Below are positions 52,247 through 60,650 of a stretch of 64,000 bases of DNA, piece after piece. This DNA comes from Dickeya zeae NCPPB 2538 (GTDB lineage Bacteria; Pseudomonadota; Gammaproteobacteria; Enterobacterales; Enterobacteriaceae). The stretch is taken from positions 350,403 to 414,402 of the forward strand of contig NZ_CM001977.1 in NCBI RefSeq assembly GCF_000406165.1. The letters are read 5' to 3'. The translations under genes were made by a program, and so were the position numbers. The first letter of the stretch is position 1, and each line of letters begins with the position of its first letter. The notes beneath the pieces are model-generated. The model had not been told where the DNA came from. It searched no databases and worked only from the letters and a program-made list of their open reading frames with translations.

Positions 52247-53170
52247 TTATAACGCGGAAGTGAGCTGATGAGCGAACGGCAGGGCAGTCATCGCGCCTTT
52301 GGCTGTGGTCGCCAGCGCACCACAGCGTTGCGCCTGCGCCAGTACCGCATGCCAATCATCAACCTGATACAGGCTATCGTAGCCAGCCAGTGCGGCGAGC
52401 ATACCGGCAACAAAGGCATCTCCGGCACCGGTGGTATCGATGGGGGTGACGCGTTGTGCCAGGAAGTGGTGCAACTGGTGGCCATCATGTAGCCAGACGC
52501 CATCGCCACCCTGAGTAATCAGCAATCGTTTGATAGGGTAGCGGGCCATCAACGTGCTACTGCCTTGGCGGATATCGTCGCTGCCGCTCAGAAACACAAA
52601 TTCCTCTTGCGATAGTTTGACCACATCTGCCAGCGCCAGCACCTGATCCAGACTCTCCCTCAACGCCTGCTCGCTACGCCATAAATCGACGCGGATATTC
52701 GGGTCAAAACTCACCCAGCCTTGTGCTGCGCGTATTCGGTGTATTGCATCGATCGCCGTACTGCGAGAGGGTTCGCGAGACAGCGCGATAGAACACAGGT
52801 GCAGCCATTCGCTACGCTGAAATTCAGGTAGATCAGAGGGTTGGAGGAATAAGTCAGCACTGGGACGTACCATAAAGGTGAAGGTGCGCTCACCTTGTGC
52901 GTCCAGGCTTACCACCACGGTGGAGGTGCGGTGCTCTGTATCCGGTTGCATGTGGCGAACGTCCACCCGTTCACGGGCCAGCACATCGCGCAGGAAATGA
53001 CCAAATGCATCGTCGCCAACACGGCCGATAAAGCCGCTGTGGCCGCCCAGCCGGGCAACGCCTACGGCGACATTGGCGGGGGCACCGCCTGGGCATTTCA
53101 GGTAGCGGTCTTCGCCTTCTGGAATGAGGTCGACCACAGCATCACCCATTACCCATACTTTGTGAGACAT
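52247..53170 (-). CDS. scrK: Fructokinase ScrK (PfkB family)
   Basis: The 307-residue sugar kinase phosphorylates the fructose released by ScrB to fructose-6-phosphate. PfkB signatures are LKCPGGAPANVAVGVARLGG (residues about 23-42) and the catalytic PIDTTGAGDAFVAGMLAAL (about 243-261). It is transcribed separately from scrYAB, with its own operator-like site upstream and a hairpin between, but in the same direction. It completes the route: ScrY entry, ScrA uptake, ScrB cleavage, ScrK phosphorylation. Confidence 0.96.
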   Translation of the reverse strand: MSHKVWVMGDAVVDLIPEGEDRYLKCPGGAPANVAVGVARLGGHSGFIGRVGDDAFGHFLRDVLARERVDVRHMQPDTEHRTSTVVVSLDAQGERTFTFMVRPSADLFLQPSDLPEFQRSEWLHLCSIALSREPSRSTAIDAIHRIRAAQGWVSFDPNIRVDLWRSEQALRESLDQVLALADVVKLSQEEFVFLSGSDDIRQGSSTLMARYPIKRLLITQGGDGVWLHDGHQLHHFLAQRVTPIDTTGAGDAFVAGMLAALAGYDSLYQVDDWHAVLAQAQRCGALATTAKGAMTALPFAHQLTSAL

Positions 53171-53217
53171 AGTTACACTCTTTATCGGGGATTACTAAAC
53201 TGCTAGCTAACATAGAA

Positions 53218-53235
53218 GAAACGGTTTAGCTAATC
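53218..53235. promoter_or_regulatory. Candidate ScrR operator ahead of scrK
   Basis: GAAACGGTTTAGCTAATC shares the core CTAAACCGTTT (reverse complement) with the site ahead of scrY. A further TAAACTGCTAGCTAA element lies nearby at 53196-53210. Both lie within 70 bases of the scrK start. Confidence 0.55.
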
Positions 53236-53560
53236 AACATGTTGATAGATAACAGGCGTGCAAAGCGCATCAGAAGCGCAACTTAATCACCGTTATGTGG
53301 TGGCTTATCTCGATGGAATCACACATGGCAGTTGGCTGAATGTCAGGGGATAAAAAAATCAGATAGCACGGCATTATAAAAAATAATTATCCTGATGATG
53401 TGGGGTATATTTTTTTATAATTATTATCACGGTCATATTATATTTATTTCCGATTATTATTTTCCGGCTAACGAATATTGCTTGTGCGATAAGTCGCTTT
53501 TTTATTTATAAAAATTATCTTGTCACAGAATATTAATTTTCCATACTTTATAGTAAATCA
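53236..53560. other. AT-rich junction between the sucrose operon and cas3
   Basis: Bases 53360-53560 are strongly AT-rich, unlike the GC-rich genes on both sides. They contain two copies of the self-complementary ATAATTAT (53383-53390 and 53417-53424) and long A/T tracts. This is the composition that H-NS prefers; H-NS and LeuO control type I-E cas promoters in E. coli. The junction probably holds the cas3 promoter: TTGTCA at 53520-53525 with CATACT at 53542-53547 is one weak candidate. No gene is visible here. Confidence 0.5.
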
Positions 53561-53576
53561 CTCATCAACCGATGAG
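53561..53576 (+). promoter_or_regulatory. Hairpin covering the cas3 ribosome binding site
   Basis: CTCATC (53561-53566) and GATGAG (53571-53576) pair around AACC. The right arm includes most of the GAGG Shine-Dalgarno element (53574-53577) of the ATG at 53584, so folding would mask it. The pairing is seen in the sequence; the effect on translation is inferred. Confidence 0.5.
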
Positions 53577-53583
53577 GTACGTC

Positions 53584-56337
53584 ATGCCCGAGGCAGCCGA
53601 TTTGGAACGGTTATCTGCGCCCTATTTTTATTATTGGGGTAAAGCACAGTCGTCTTCTGAAAATGAAAACGATGCGCCGTACCATTTGTTGCCCTATCAC
53701 TGTCTGGATGTGGCGGCTTGTGGGTATTGGCTGGTGAAACATAATCGTTTTCATGTCCGCGATCACATGCAGTCGCTCGGATTAGAGGAAGAGAGTGCAG
53801 CATTATGGCTGGCATGGTTTCTGGCCTGGCACGATATCGGTAAATTTGCCCGCAGTTTCCAACGGTTATACCAGAACCCCGATGCGCCGCTGGTGCGTGC
53901 CGCAGGGCAGGCATCGCCAGTGCGGCATGATTCGTTAGGGTTATGGCTGTGGCGTTATCGACTCTATGAGCGCTGGGAGCATGACGCCAGTTGGTTACCG
54001 ACGGTTTCTCATGCCGACAAGTTTCATTATGTGATGGACCTGTGGCTACGGTTGATGTGTGGTCACCACGGCCAGCCGCCGTTGGAGGAAGATAACAGTG
54101 CGCTGGCGTTTCACCCGGATGATATTCTGGCTGCGCAGGCTTACCTGACCGATTTGCGCACAGTTTTTCCGCAATTAACCGCGTTTCCTGACGAATTTAG
54201 CGATAGACGCTGGCGGGCATTGCTGCAGCAGCGAAGCTGGTCGTTGGCTGGTTGTGTGGTACTGGCCGACTGGGCTGGCTCGTCCCAGGCCGATTTCCCT
54301 TATTGCTCACAGCCCATGGCACTGGCGGATTACTGGCGTGAATATGCGTTACCGCAGGCGGAAAATGCCGTGTTGCGCCTGCCCGCCGCCTGCGACGTCG
54401 CGCCGTTTCAGGGAATGCAGGCTCTGTTTCCTTTTATTACCCAACCGACACCGTTACAGCAACAGGCCATGACGGTGGATATCAGTACGCCCGGCCCACA
54501 GCTTTTTTTACTGGAAGACGTCACCGGAGCGGGCAAGACCGAAGCGGCATTGGTGCTGACACATCGCTTATTAAGCGCCGGGTATGGTGACGGGCTGTAT
54601 GTCGGCCTGCCAACGATGGCGACCGCTAACGCCATGTACCGCCGGTTATCGAAAGCCTATCGCACACTGTTTAGCGAATCCGGTTTGCCTTCGCTGATGC
54701 TGGCGCACGGTGCCCGCGATATGGTGGCGGATTTCCGGTTGTCGTTATGGGGCGCGGAGCAAACCGGGCCGGTGCGCTACGGCCCGGATGAAGGTAGTGG
54801 CAGTGCCGCATGCAACCAGTGGTTTGCCGATTCGCGCAAGAAAGCGCTGCTGGCAGATGTGGGCGTCGGCACGCTCGATCAGGCATTGATGGCGGTGATG
54901 CCGTTTCGGCACCAGTCGCTGCGTCTGTTGGGGCTGAGCGGCAAAATCCTGCTGTTGGATGAGGTACATGCGTACGACGCCTACACCAGCCGCTTGCTGG
55001 AAAACCTGCTGGCTTTCCACGCCAGTCAGGGCGGCAGCGCGATCATTCTGACGGCTACGCTTTCGGCATCGCAGCGGGAGCGGTTAGTTCAGGCATTTTA
55101 CCGGGGTATGCAGCAGCCCGCCGGTGAACTGGCGGAACAGGCCGACTATCCGTGGTTTACCCAGGTGAATGCGCAGGCGTTGCATGAATGGCCAGTAGAA
55201 ACCCGTGCTGAGGTTCGCCGTACCGTGGAGGTGGCGTGGTTATCCCACCGTGCTGACGCCATTGAACGAGTTCGTCAGGCGGTAGCGAGCGGGCAGTGCG
55301 TGTGTTGGATCCGCAACACGGTGGATGACGCAATAGCCGCCTGGCAACAACTTTGTCAGAGCGGTGAGATAGCCGCAGATGACATGTTGCTGTTTCACAG
55401 CCGGTTTGCGTTTTGTGACCGTATGGCGATTGAAGACAGGGCAATTGAACGTTTTGGCAAACACAGCGACGGGGAGACACGACGCGGCAAGGTGCTGATT
55501 GCCACGCAGGTGGTAGAGCAGTCGCTGGATATCGATGTGGACGTGATGATAAGCGACCTGGCACCGGTGGATCTGTTGATCCAGCGTGCGGGGCGGTTGC
55601 AACGGCATATTCGCCGGGCCGACGGTAGCTGTAAACAGCCGGGGGATGACGCGCCAGCGCGGGACGAGCGCGCCGCGCCGGTGTTGTGGGTGCTGGCACC
55701 GGCGTGGCAACCGGATGCCGGACGCGACTGGTTGGGCGCGGAATTGCGTGGTACCGGTGCGGTGTATTCGCATCAGGCGGTGTTGTGGCGCACCCAGGCA
55801 ATACTGCGTGAGCGAGGGGCGTTACGCATGCCGGAAGAGGCGCGTTTGCTGATAGACAGTGTGTATGAGCAGCGTATTGCGGCCCCCGCCGCATTGGAGG
55901 AGGGGGATTATCAGGCGCAAGGAAAGCAACTGGGTGATCGCACCGTTGCGGCGCAATCCTCGCTGACGTTTTCATTGGGGTACTGCGTGGCTGCAGCACA
56001 GCGCGGCTGGAGTGATGACGCCGAGCTGTTTACCCGCGCAGGCGAGGAATCGCAGGATGTCTATCTGGCCTGGCGTGCTGAGAGTGATGACGCGTTACCG
56101 CAGCCCTATGCCGCAGAAGGCGAGTTTAGTTGGGAGAGAAGCCGCCTGTCGGTACGCAAGCGCTGGTGGCAGCAACACCAAAACGGGTGGCCGACGTTAC
56201 AGGGTGATTTACTGGAACGCTTCCGGCAACAACTGCACCGCCCCAGCGCGGAGGTATTGCTGCTGACGCCGGGTGAGGTGGCGCATTACTACCGTGCTGA
56301 CACGGGGTTGGTTGCAACGGACTTGATAGCAAAGTAG
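53584..56337 (+). CDS. cas3: CRISPR type I-E helicase-nuclease Cas3
   Basis: The 917-residue protein has an N-terminal HD nuclease domain (His83-Asp84 in LAWHDIGKFARSF) and a superfamily 2 helicase. The helicase motifs are Walker A EDVTGAGKTEAALV (about 313), the DEVH box in ILLLDEVHAYDAY (about 457), motif III TATLSAS, and motif VI around DLLIQRAGRLQRH (about 667). A C-terminal domain completes it. Cas3 is recruited by target-bound Cascade and degrades invader DNA. The ATG at 53584 is preferred because GAGG sits seven bases upstream; the ATG at 53572 would add four residues. It stands apart from the downstream cas genes. Confidence 0.95.
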   Translation: MPEAADLERLSAPYFYYWGKAQSSSENENDAPYHLLPYHCLDVAACGYWLVKHNRFHVRDHMQSLGLEEESAALWLAWFLAWHDIGKFARSFQRLYQNPDAPLVRAAGQASPVRHDSLGLWLWRYRLYERWEHDASWLPTVSHADKFHYVMDLWLRLMCGHHGQPPLEEDNSALAFHPDDILAAQAYLTDLRTVFPQLTAFPDEFSDRRWRALLQQRSWSLAGCVVLADWAGSSQADFPYCSQPMALADYWREYALPQAENAVLRLPAACDVAPFQGMQALFPFITQPTPLQQQAMTVDISTPGPQLFLLEDVTGAGKTEAALVLTHRLLSAGYGDGLYVGLPTMATANAMYRRLSKAYRTLFSESGLPSLMLAHGARDMVADFRLSLWGAEQTGPVRYGPDEGSGSAACNQWFADSRKKALLADVGVGTLDQALMAVMPFRHQSLRLLGLSGKILLLDEVHAYDAYTSRLLENLLAFHASQGGSAIILTATLSASQRERLVQAFYRGMQQPAGELAEQADYPWFTQVNAQALHEWPVETRAEVRRTVEVAWLSHRADAIERVRQAVASGQCVCWIRNTVDDAIAAWQQLCQSGEIAADDMLLFHSRFAFCDRMAIEDRAIERFGKHSDGETRRGKVLIATQVVEQSLDIDVDVMISDLAPVDLLIQRAGRLQRHIRRADGSCKQPGDDAPARDERAAPVLWVLAPAWQPDAGRDWLGAELRGTGAVYSHQAVLWRTQAILRERGALRMPEEARLLIDSVYEQRIAAPAALEEGDYQAQGKQLGDRTVAAQSSLTFSLGYCVAAAQRGWSDDAELFTRAGEESQDVYLAWRAESDDALPQPYAAEGEFSWERSRLSVRKRWWQQHQNGWPTLQGDLLERFRQQLHRPSAEVLLLTPGEVAHYYRADTGLVATDLIAK

Positions 56338-56599
56338 CCGGGTAACGGGTCGCTTTTAAGGTTGTAAACAGGAAACGCTTCATCGTTACCGACATAAATT
56401 TATCTTTATACCCATGGAGCTGTTGGTCACAGCCTCAAAGTAATAGGACTGTTTTTCAAGGACTTTTTGCTGCTTAGGCAGTTTTGTTCACCGGGAAACA
56501 TCGGTGCCGCTGGCGCGGACTCTGGCTGCGCGGAGGCAGAAAACAATAACAGGAATCATGACGACCTCACGGATGAGGCCTTACTGAAGAGGTAGGTTC
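56338..56599 (+). other. cas3-cas8e intergenic region, likely Cascade promoter region
   Basis: These 262 bases separate cas3 from the Cascade genes and contain no credible gene. In E. coli this interval holds the H-NS-repressed, LeuO-activated cas promoter. A small hairpin, CCTCA-CGGA-TGAGG (56565-56578), lies 22 bases before the cas8e start and resembles the hairpin ahead of cas3. No convincing -10/-35 pair could be picked by eye. Confidence 0.45.
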
Positions 56600-58135
56600 A
56601 TGTTTTCACTGATTGACACACCCTGGTTACCGGTAGTGGGCGCGGACGGGCACCGCACCCATATTTCTCCACGGCAACTGGCCGACGACCGGATTATCGA
56701 TCTGGCGTGTCCGCGGCCTGATTTTCAGGGCGCAGCCTGGCAGTTGCTGATCGGTTTGCTGCAAACTGCCTACCCACCACCGGATGATGAAGGCTGGGAA
56801 GATATCTGGCGAGAAGGATTGGGCGACGGCTGGATACAGGCGCTGGATAGTCTGGCTCCGGCATTTCAGTTCGGCACGGATAAACCTGCATTTATGCAGG
56901 ATTTCTCATCGCTGGATGCCGATAACAACCCGATTTCCGGTTTATTGATCGATGCGCCGGGCGGCAACACCCTCAAACTCAACAAAGACCACTTCGTCAA
57001 ACGCGGTACGGTAAACGCCATCTGCCCGCACTGCGCCGCACTGGCGCTTTACACGCTGCAAACCAATGCACCGTCGGGTGGTGTTGGCCATCGCGTCGGC
57101 TTACGTGGTGGTGGCCCGATAACTACCTTGTTGATGCCTTACGACGCGCACCGGCCGGTGCCGCTGTGGCGCAAACTGTGGGCTAACGTCATCCCCGGCG
57201 AGCGGGGGCGTTGCGATGCGTCGGTGTTCCCCTGGCTCAAGGCCACCCGTACCAGCGAAGGCGACAAAGATAAGGTGACGCCAGAGAACGCGCACCCGTT
57301 GCAGGCATTTTGGGGCATGCCGCGTCGCATCGAACTCGATTTTAGTCATACCGAGTCCGGGCATTGCGACCTGTGTGGCGATCGCTCGGACCAGTTGTTG
57401 ACGCAGTACCGCACCAAAAACTACGGCGTACAGTACGAACACTGGTTACATCCGCTGACACCTTATCGCAAGTCACTGAAGGATGGCACGTTGCTATCGC
57501 TCAAAGGCCAGCCTGGCGGGCTTTCTTACCGCGACTGGCTGGGGTTGGTTATCGGCACACAAGATGCGCTTAACCAGACATTGCCTGCACGTGTAGTGAG
57601 CCTCAATCAGCAGCGAGTACCGCTGCGTTATAAAGTCGGGCTGTGGTGCTTTGGCTACGACATGGACAACATGAAAGCCCGTTGCTGGTACGAGCACCGG
57701 GTGCCGGTGTGGAAAGAGATTAACCCGGCAGTAAAAGACTACCTGCCACTGGGCTTGCAGATGGCGCACGACGCCCAGCAACTGCTGCGTCAGTCGGTGA
57801 AAGCGGCCTGGTTTAGCCGCCCGAAAGACGTGGGGGGAGATTTCAGTTTCATCGATGTGTCGTTCTGGCAGGAGACCGAACAGTTTTTCCGGCAGCTTTA
57901 TCGTTCTATTGCCGGGGGAGGTTGCCCCGTCGCGGCGCTTAACGCCTGGCAGAATCAGCTCTACATGTATCTTATCGGCACCTTTGATCGGCTGACATTC
58001 GGCAACCCGGACCAGCAAGGTGACCTGACTCGGGCGGTCGAAGCGCGCAGCAACATGGTGAAGCTATTCCACGGCCAGAAATCAATAAAACAGCTCAAAG
58101 GATTGCAACCTCAAGAGGAACCGGCGAATGGATAA
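56600..58135 (+). CDS. casA: Cascade large subunit Cas8e (CasA/Cse1)
   Basis: The 511-residue protein begins MFSLIDTPWLPVVGADGHRT, the typical Cse1 start. Zinc-ribbon-like cysteine pairs are in ICPHCAALA (about residue 141) and CDLCGDRSD (about 255). The conserved GGPITTLL and LKGQPGGLSYRDWLGL segments and the C-terminal four-helix bundle follow. In type I-E, Cas8e recognises the PAM and recruits Cas3. It is the first gene of casABCDE-cas1-cas2, overlapping cse2 by eight bases. Confidence 0.94.
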   Translation: MFSLIDTPWLPVVGADGHRTHISPRQLADDRIIDLACPRPDFQGAAWQLLIGLLQTAYPPPDDEGWEDIWREGLGDGWIQALDSLAPAFQFGTDKPAFMQDFSSLDADNNPISGLLIDAPGGNTLKLNKDHFVKRGTVNAICPHCAALALYTLQTNAPSGGVGHRVGLRGGGPITTLLMPYDAHRPVPLWRKLWANVIPGERGRCDASVFPWLKATRTSEGDKDKVTPENAHPLQAFWGMPRRIELDFSHTESGHCDLCGDRSDQLLTQYRTKNYGVQYEHWLHPLTPYRKSLKDGTLLSLKGQPGGLSYRDWLGLVIGTQDALNQTLPARVVSLNQQRVPLRYKVGLWCFGYDMDNMKARCWYEHRVPVWKEINPAVKDYLPLGLQMAHDAQQLLRQSVKAAWFSRPKDVGGDFSFIDVSFWQETEQFFRQLYRSIAGGGCPVAALNAWQNQLYMYLIGTFDRLTFGNPDQQGDLTRAVEARSNMVKLFHGQKSIKQLKGLQPQEEPANG

Positions 58136-58847
58136 AGGGAGTAAAGAGAACGGTAACAAGGAGTGCGGTCGTAAGGAGAATGGTCACAAGAATAGTACCG
58201 CAACGCTGCTGGTGATAGACCCGCCAGCAGCGGAGAAAATAAACACCTGGTTTAAGCAATTACAGAACCGGTATAACAACACCCATAATGGCCGGGCGGA
58301 TCGGGCGGCGTTGCGGCGCGCCGCCGCCCCTTATGGCGCGCTGACCTGCCAGGGGTTTATGCGGCTGTCGAATATGTTGGCCGGGATGATTGGCGACAAG
58401 CAACATCGTCTGCTCGGTGTGGCGATATTCGCGGCGGTGGCAGCCCATGCCGACGTGAACAACGACAAGAAAAGTTTCGCCGCGCAATTGGGGGAAAAGG
58501 TCAGTGCGGGCAGCGACCGGCGTTACCTGTCTGAATTACGTTTTGAACGGCTGCTGCGTGCGCAAACGCCGGAAGAATTGTGCCGCCTGTTGATTCGGGC
58601 GGTGACGATTCGCGGCAGTGCAGGTGTGAATCTGCCGTCGCTGGCTGACGGCATCCTGCTGTGGATGGAGGAATGGCATGCCCGGCAACACAATCTCCCC
58701 GCTCCCCCGAATCCACTGAAACGTAACGCGGTGCGCTGGGCGTGCGAATACAACCAGACAACCCTGGAACCGGCACCGGACGAGGCACCCTCCGCCCCGC
58801 AAGACGCTCACGGAAACCACCCGACCGACAACAAGGAACCGGCATGA
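58128..58847 (+). CDS. casB: Cascade small subunit Cse2 (CasB), with long tails
   Basis: The core (about residues 35-205) is the helical Cse2 fold, with TWFKQLQNRYNN, CQGFMRLSNMLAG and SELRFERLLRAQTPEELCRLL. Two copies per Cascade help hold the target strand. At 239 aa it is much longer than the roughly 160-residue E. coli protein. An N-terminal Lys/Asn/Gly-rich stretch of about 25 residues repeats KENG, and a Pro/Asp-rich C-terminal tail of about 35 residues follows the fold. A GAGGA site supports the ATG at 58128. It overlaps both neighbours. Confidence 0.9.
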   Translation: MDKGSKENGNKECGRKENGHKNSTATLLVIDPPAAEKINTWFKQLQNRYNNTHNGRADRAALRRAAAPYGALTCQGFMRLSNMLAGMIGDKQHRLLGVAIFAAVAAHADVNNDKKSFAAQLGEKVSAGSDRRYLSELRFERLLRAQTPEELCRLLIRAVTIRGSAGVNLPSLADGILLWMEEWHARQHNLPAPPNPLKRNAVRWACEYNQTTLEPAPDEAPSAPQDAHGNHPTDNKEPA

Positions 58848-59905
58848 CTACCTTTATTCAATTGCATTTTTTGACGGCTTACGCACCCGCTAACCTGAAC
58901 CGTGACGACACCGGCCGCCCGAAAACCGCGCAGGTCGGCGGCGTAGAACGGCTACGGGTGTCATCCCAGAGCCTTAAGCGTGCCTGGCGTACTTCGGAGG
59001 TGTTTGAAAACGCGCTGGGTGAACATATCGGCAAGCGCACCCGGCGGCTGGGGCGCGAGGTTTATCAGCAACTGATTGATGGTGGCGTAGCAACGAAAAT
59101 TGCCGAGGAAGCGGCGAAGAAGATTGCCGGGCAGTTCGGCAAGCTGAAGAAAGAAGAGAAAAACAGTTCCGACCCGCTGGAGAAGTTCGACATCGAGCAA
59201 CTGGCGCACATCAGCGTGCCGGAACGGGCGCATATAGACCAACTGGTGGCGACACTGATTGCTGAAACCCGTGAACCCAACAGTGAAGAGCTGAAACTGC
59301 TGCGCAAAGCGGTGGCGAGCGTCGACATCGCCCTGTTTGGCCGCATGCTGGCTTCCAGCCCGGAATTCAACGTGGAGGCGGCCTGTCAGGTGGCGCACGC
59401 GCTGGGTGTCAGTGCGGTCACGGTGGAGGATGACTTTTTCACCGCAGTCGATGACCTTAACACTGGTGATGACAACAGTGGTTCTGGTCACATGGGTGAG
59501 CAGGGCTTTGCCTCGGCATTGTTCTATCAGTACATCTGCATCGACCGTGATCGGTTGCTGGAAAACCTCAGCGGTGATGAAGCGCTGGTGCAGCGCACAT
59601 TGCGGGCTCTAGGCGAAACGGCGCTTACCGTGTCGCCGACCGGCAAGCAAAATAGCTTTGCTTCCCGTGCCTATGCCTCTTACGTGCTTGCAGAGCGAGG
59701 CTCCGCACAGCCACGGGCGCTGTCGGTGGCATTCTTTAAACCGGTGCGTGGCAATGAACCATTGGAAACCGCCATCACCGCGCTGAAAAGCCAACAGGAG
59801 AAGTTCAACCGTGCTTACGGCGCTGACGGCATGAGCGATTACGTGCTGAATGTTGAAGCCGGTGTTGGCAGCCTGCCGCAACTGTTGGATTTCATCAGCC
59901 AGTGA
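58844..59905 (+). CDS. casC: Cascade backbone Cas7e (CasC/Cse4)
   Basis: The 353-residue product begins MTTFIQLHFLTAYAPANLNR and continues through the family-specific GGVERLRVSSQSLKRAWRT. Six copies form the helical backbone that holds the crRNA spacer. The RRM-like core shows the insertion ALFGRMLASSPEFNVEAACQ and the terminal GRANEPLETAI-type region (here RGNEPLETAI). The ATG at 58844 overlaps the cse2 stop as ATGA; the longer upstream frame is only the other reading of cse2. Confidence 0.94.
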   Translation: MTTFIQLHFLTAYAPANLNRDDTGRPKTAQVGGVERLRVSSQSLKRAWRTSEVFENALGEHIGKRTRRLGREVYQQLIDGGVATKIAEEAAKKIAGQFGKLKKEEKNSSDPLEKFDIEQLAHISVPERAHIDQLVATLIAETREPNSEELKLLRKAVASVDIALFGRMLASSPEFNVEAACQVAHALGVSAVTVEDDFFTAVDDLNTGDDNSGSGHMGEQGFASALFYQYICIDRDRLLENLSGDEALVQRTLRALGETALTVSPTGKQNSFASRAYASYVLAERGSAQPRALSVAFFKPVRGNEPLETAITALKSQQEKFNRAYGADGMSDYVLNVEAGVGSLPQLLDFISQ

Positions 59906-59912
59906 GGGTGGC

Positions 59913-60650
59913 ATGACCGAGTATCTGGTATTTCAGCTGTATGCGCCGCTGGCTTCCTGGGGGGAACCGGCGGTGGGTGAGGTGCGCCATACCTCACCCG
60001 TGCCGAGCCGTTCTGCGCTGTTGGGGTTGCTGGCGGCGGCACTCGGTATCCGCCGTGATGAAGAAGCGCGGTTGGCTCAATTTAACGCACACTACCGTTT
60101 TGCGGTGCGAGCACTTTCCCGCCGGGAAGGCTGGCTGCGTGATTACCACACTGTGCAGATGCCGCGTGAAGAGCGCAAACGGGTGCGCTATACCCGGCGT
60201 GATGAGCTGTGTTCTGACCCGGAACAAGGGCTGGAAACGCTGCTGACCGCCCGTGAATACCGCTGTGATGCGTATTACCACGTGGCGGTGAGTGCGACTG
60301 AGGGCGCACCCGTCACCCTTTCACAACTGGTGCAGGCGTTGCGCACCCCGGTGTTCCCGCTCTATCTCGGTCGCAAAAGTTGCCCGCTGGCGTTGCCGCT
60401 GGCACCGCATCTGCTGTGTGGGTCTCTGGTCGAGGTGTGGCGACAGGTTGACGATACGCCATTGCTCAACGACCCGGCATTGGCGTTTATCAACCAACCC
60501 GACGGCAGTTGTTACTGGGAACCGGGTGAGGATGTTGCTGAAAGTGACGCGATGATGGCGGTGGAGCGTAGCGACCAGCCCACCAGCCGTCGGCGCTGGC
60601 AGTTCACCACTCGGATACAGTGCCACGGCGTACTGAAAGGAGGTCAGTAA
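59913..60650 (+). CDS. casD: Cascade subunit Cas5e (CasD)
   Basis: The 245-residue RAMP protein begins MTEYLVFQLYAPLASWGEPA, the typical Cas5e start, followed by GEVRHTSPVPSRSALLGLLA. It binds the 5' handle of the crRNA and caps the backbone near Cas8e. LYLGRKSCPLALPLAP is the conserved second half motif. It starts eight bases after the cas7e stop and its stop overlaps the cas6e start (TAATG). Confidence 0.93.
   Translation: MTEYLVFQLYAPLASWGEPAVGEVRHTSPVPSRSALLGLLAAALGIRRDEEARLAQFNAHYRFAVRALSRREGWLRDYHTVQMPREERKRVRYTRRDELCSDPEQGLETLLTAREYRCDAYYHVAVSATEGAPVTLSQLVQALRTPVFPLYLGRKSCPLALPLAPHLLCGSLVEVWRQVDDTPLLNDPALAFINQPDGSCYWEPGEDVAESDAMMAVERSDQPTSRRRWQFTTRIQCHGVLKGGQ

Noticed and set aside
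55157..55999. 280-codon frame antisense to cas3
   Set aside because: It is Pro/Arg/His-rich and typical of antisense frames in GC-rich genes; cas3 motifs are intact on the plus strand.
56338..56599. Extra small gene or anti-CRISPR between cas3 and cas8e
   Set aside because: No frame with a ribosome binding site or sensible composition is present in the gap.
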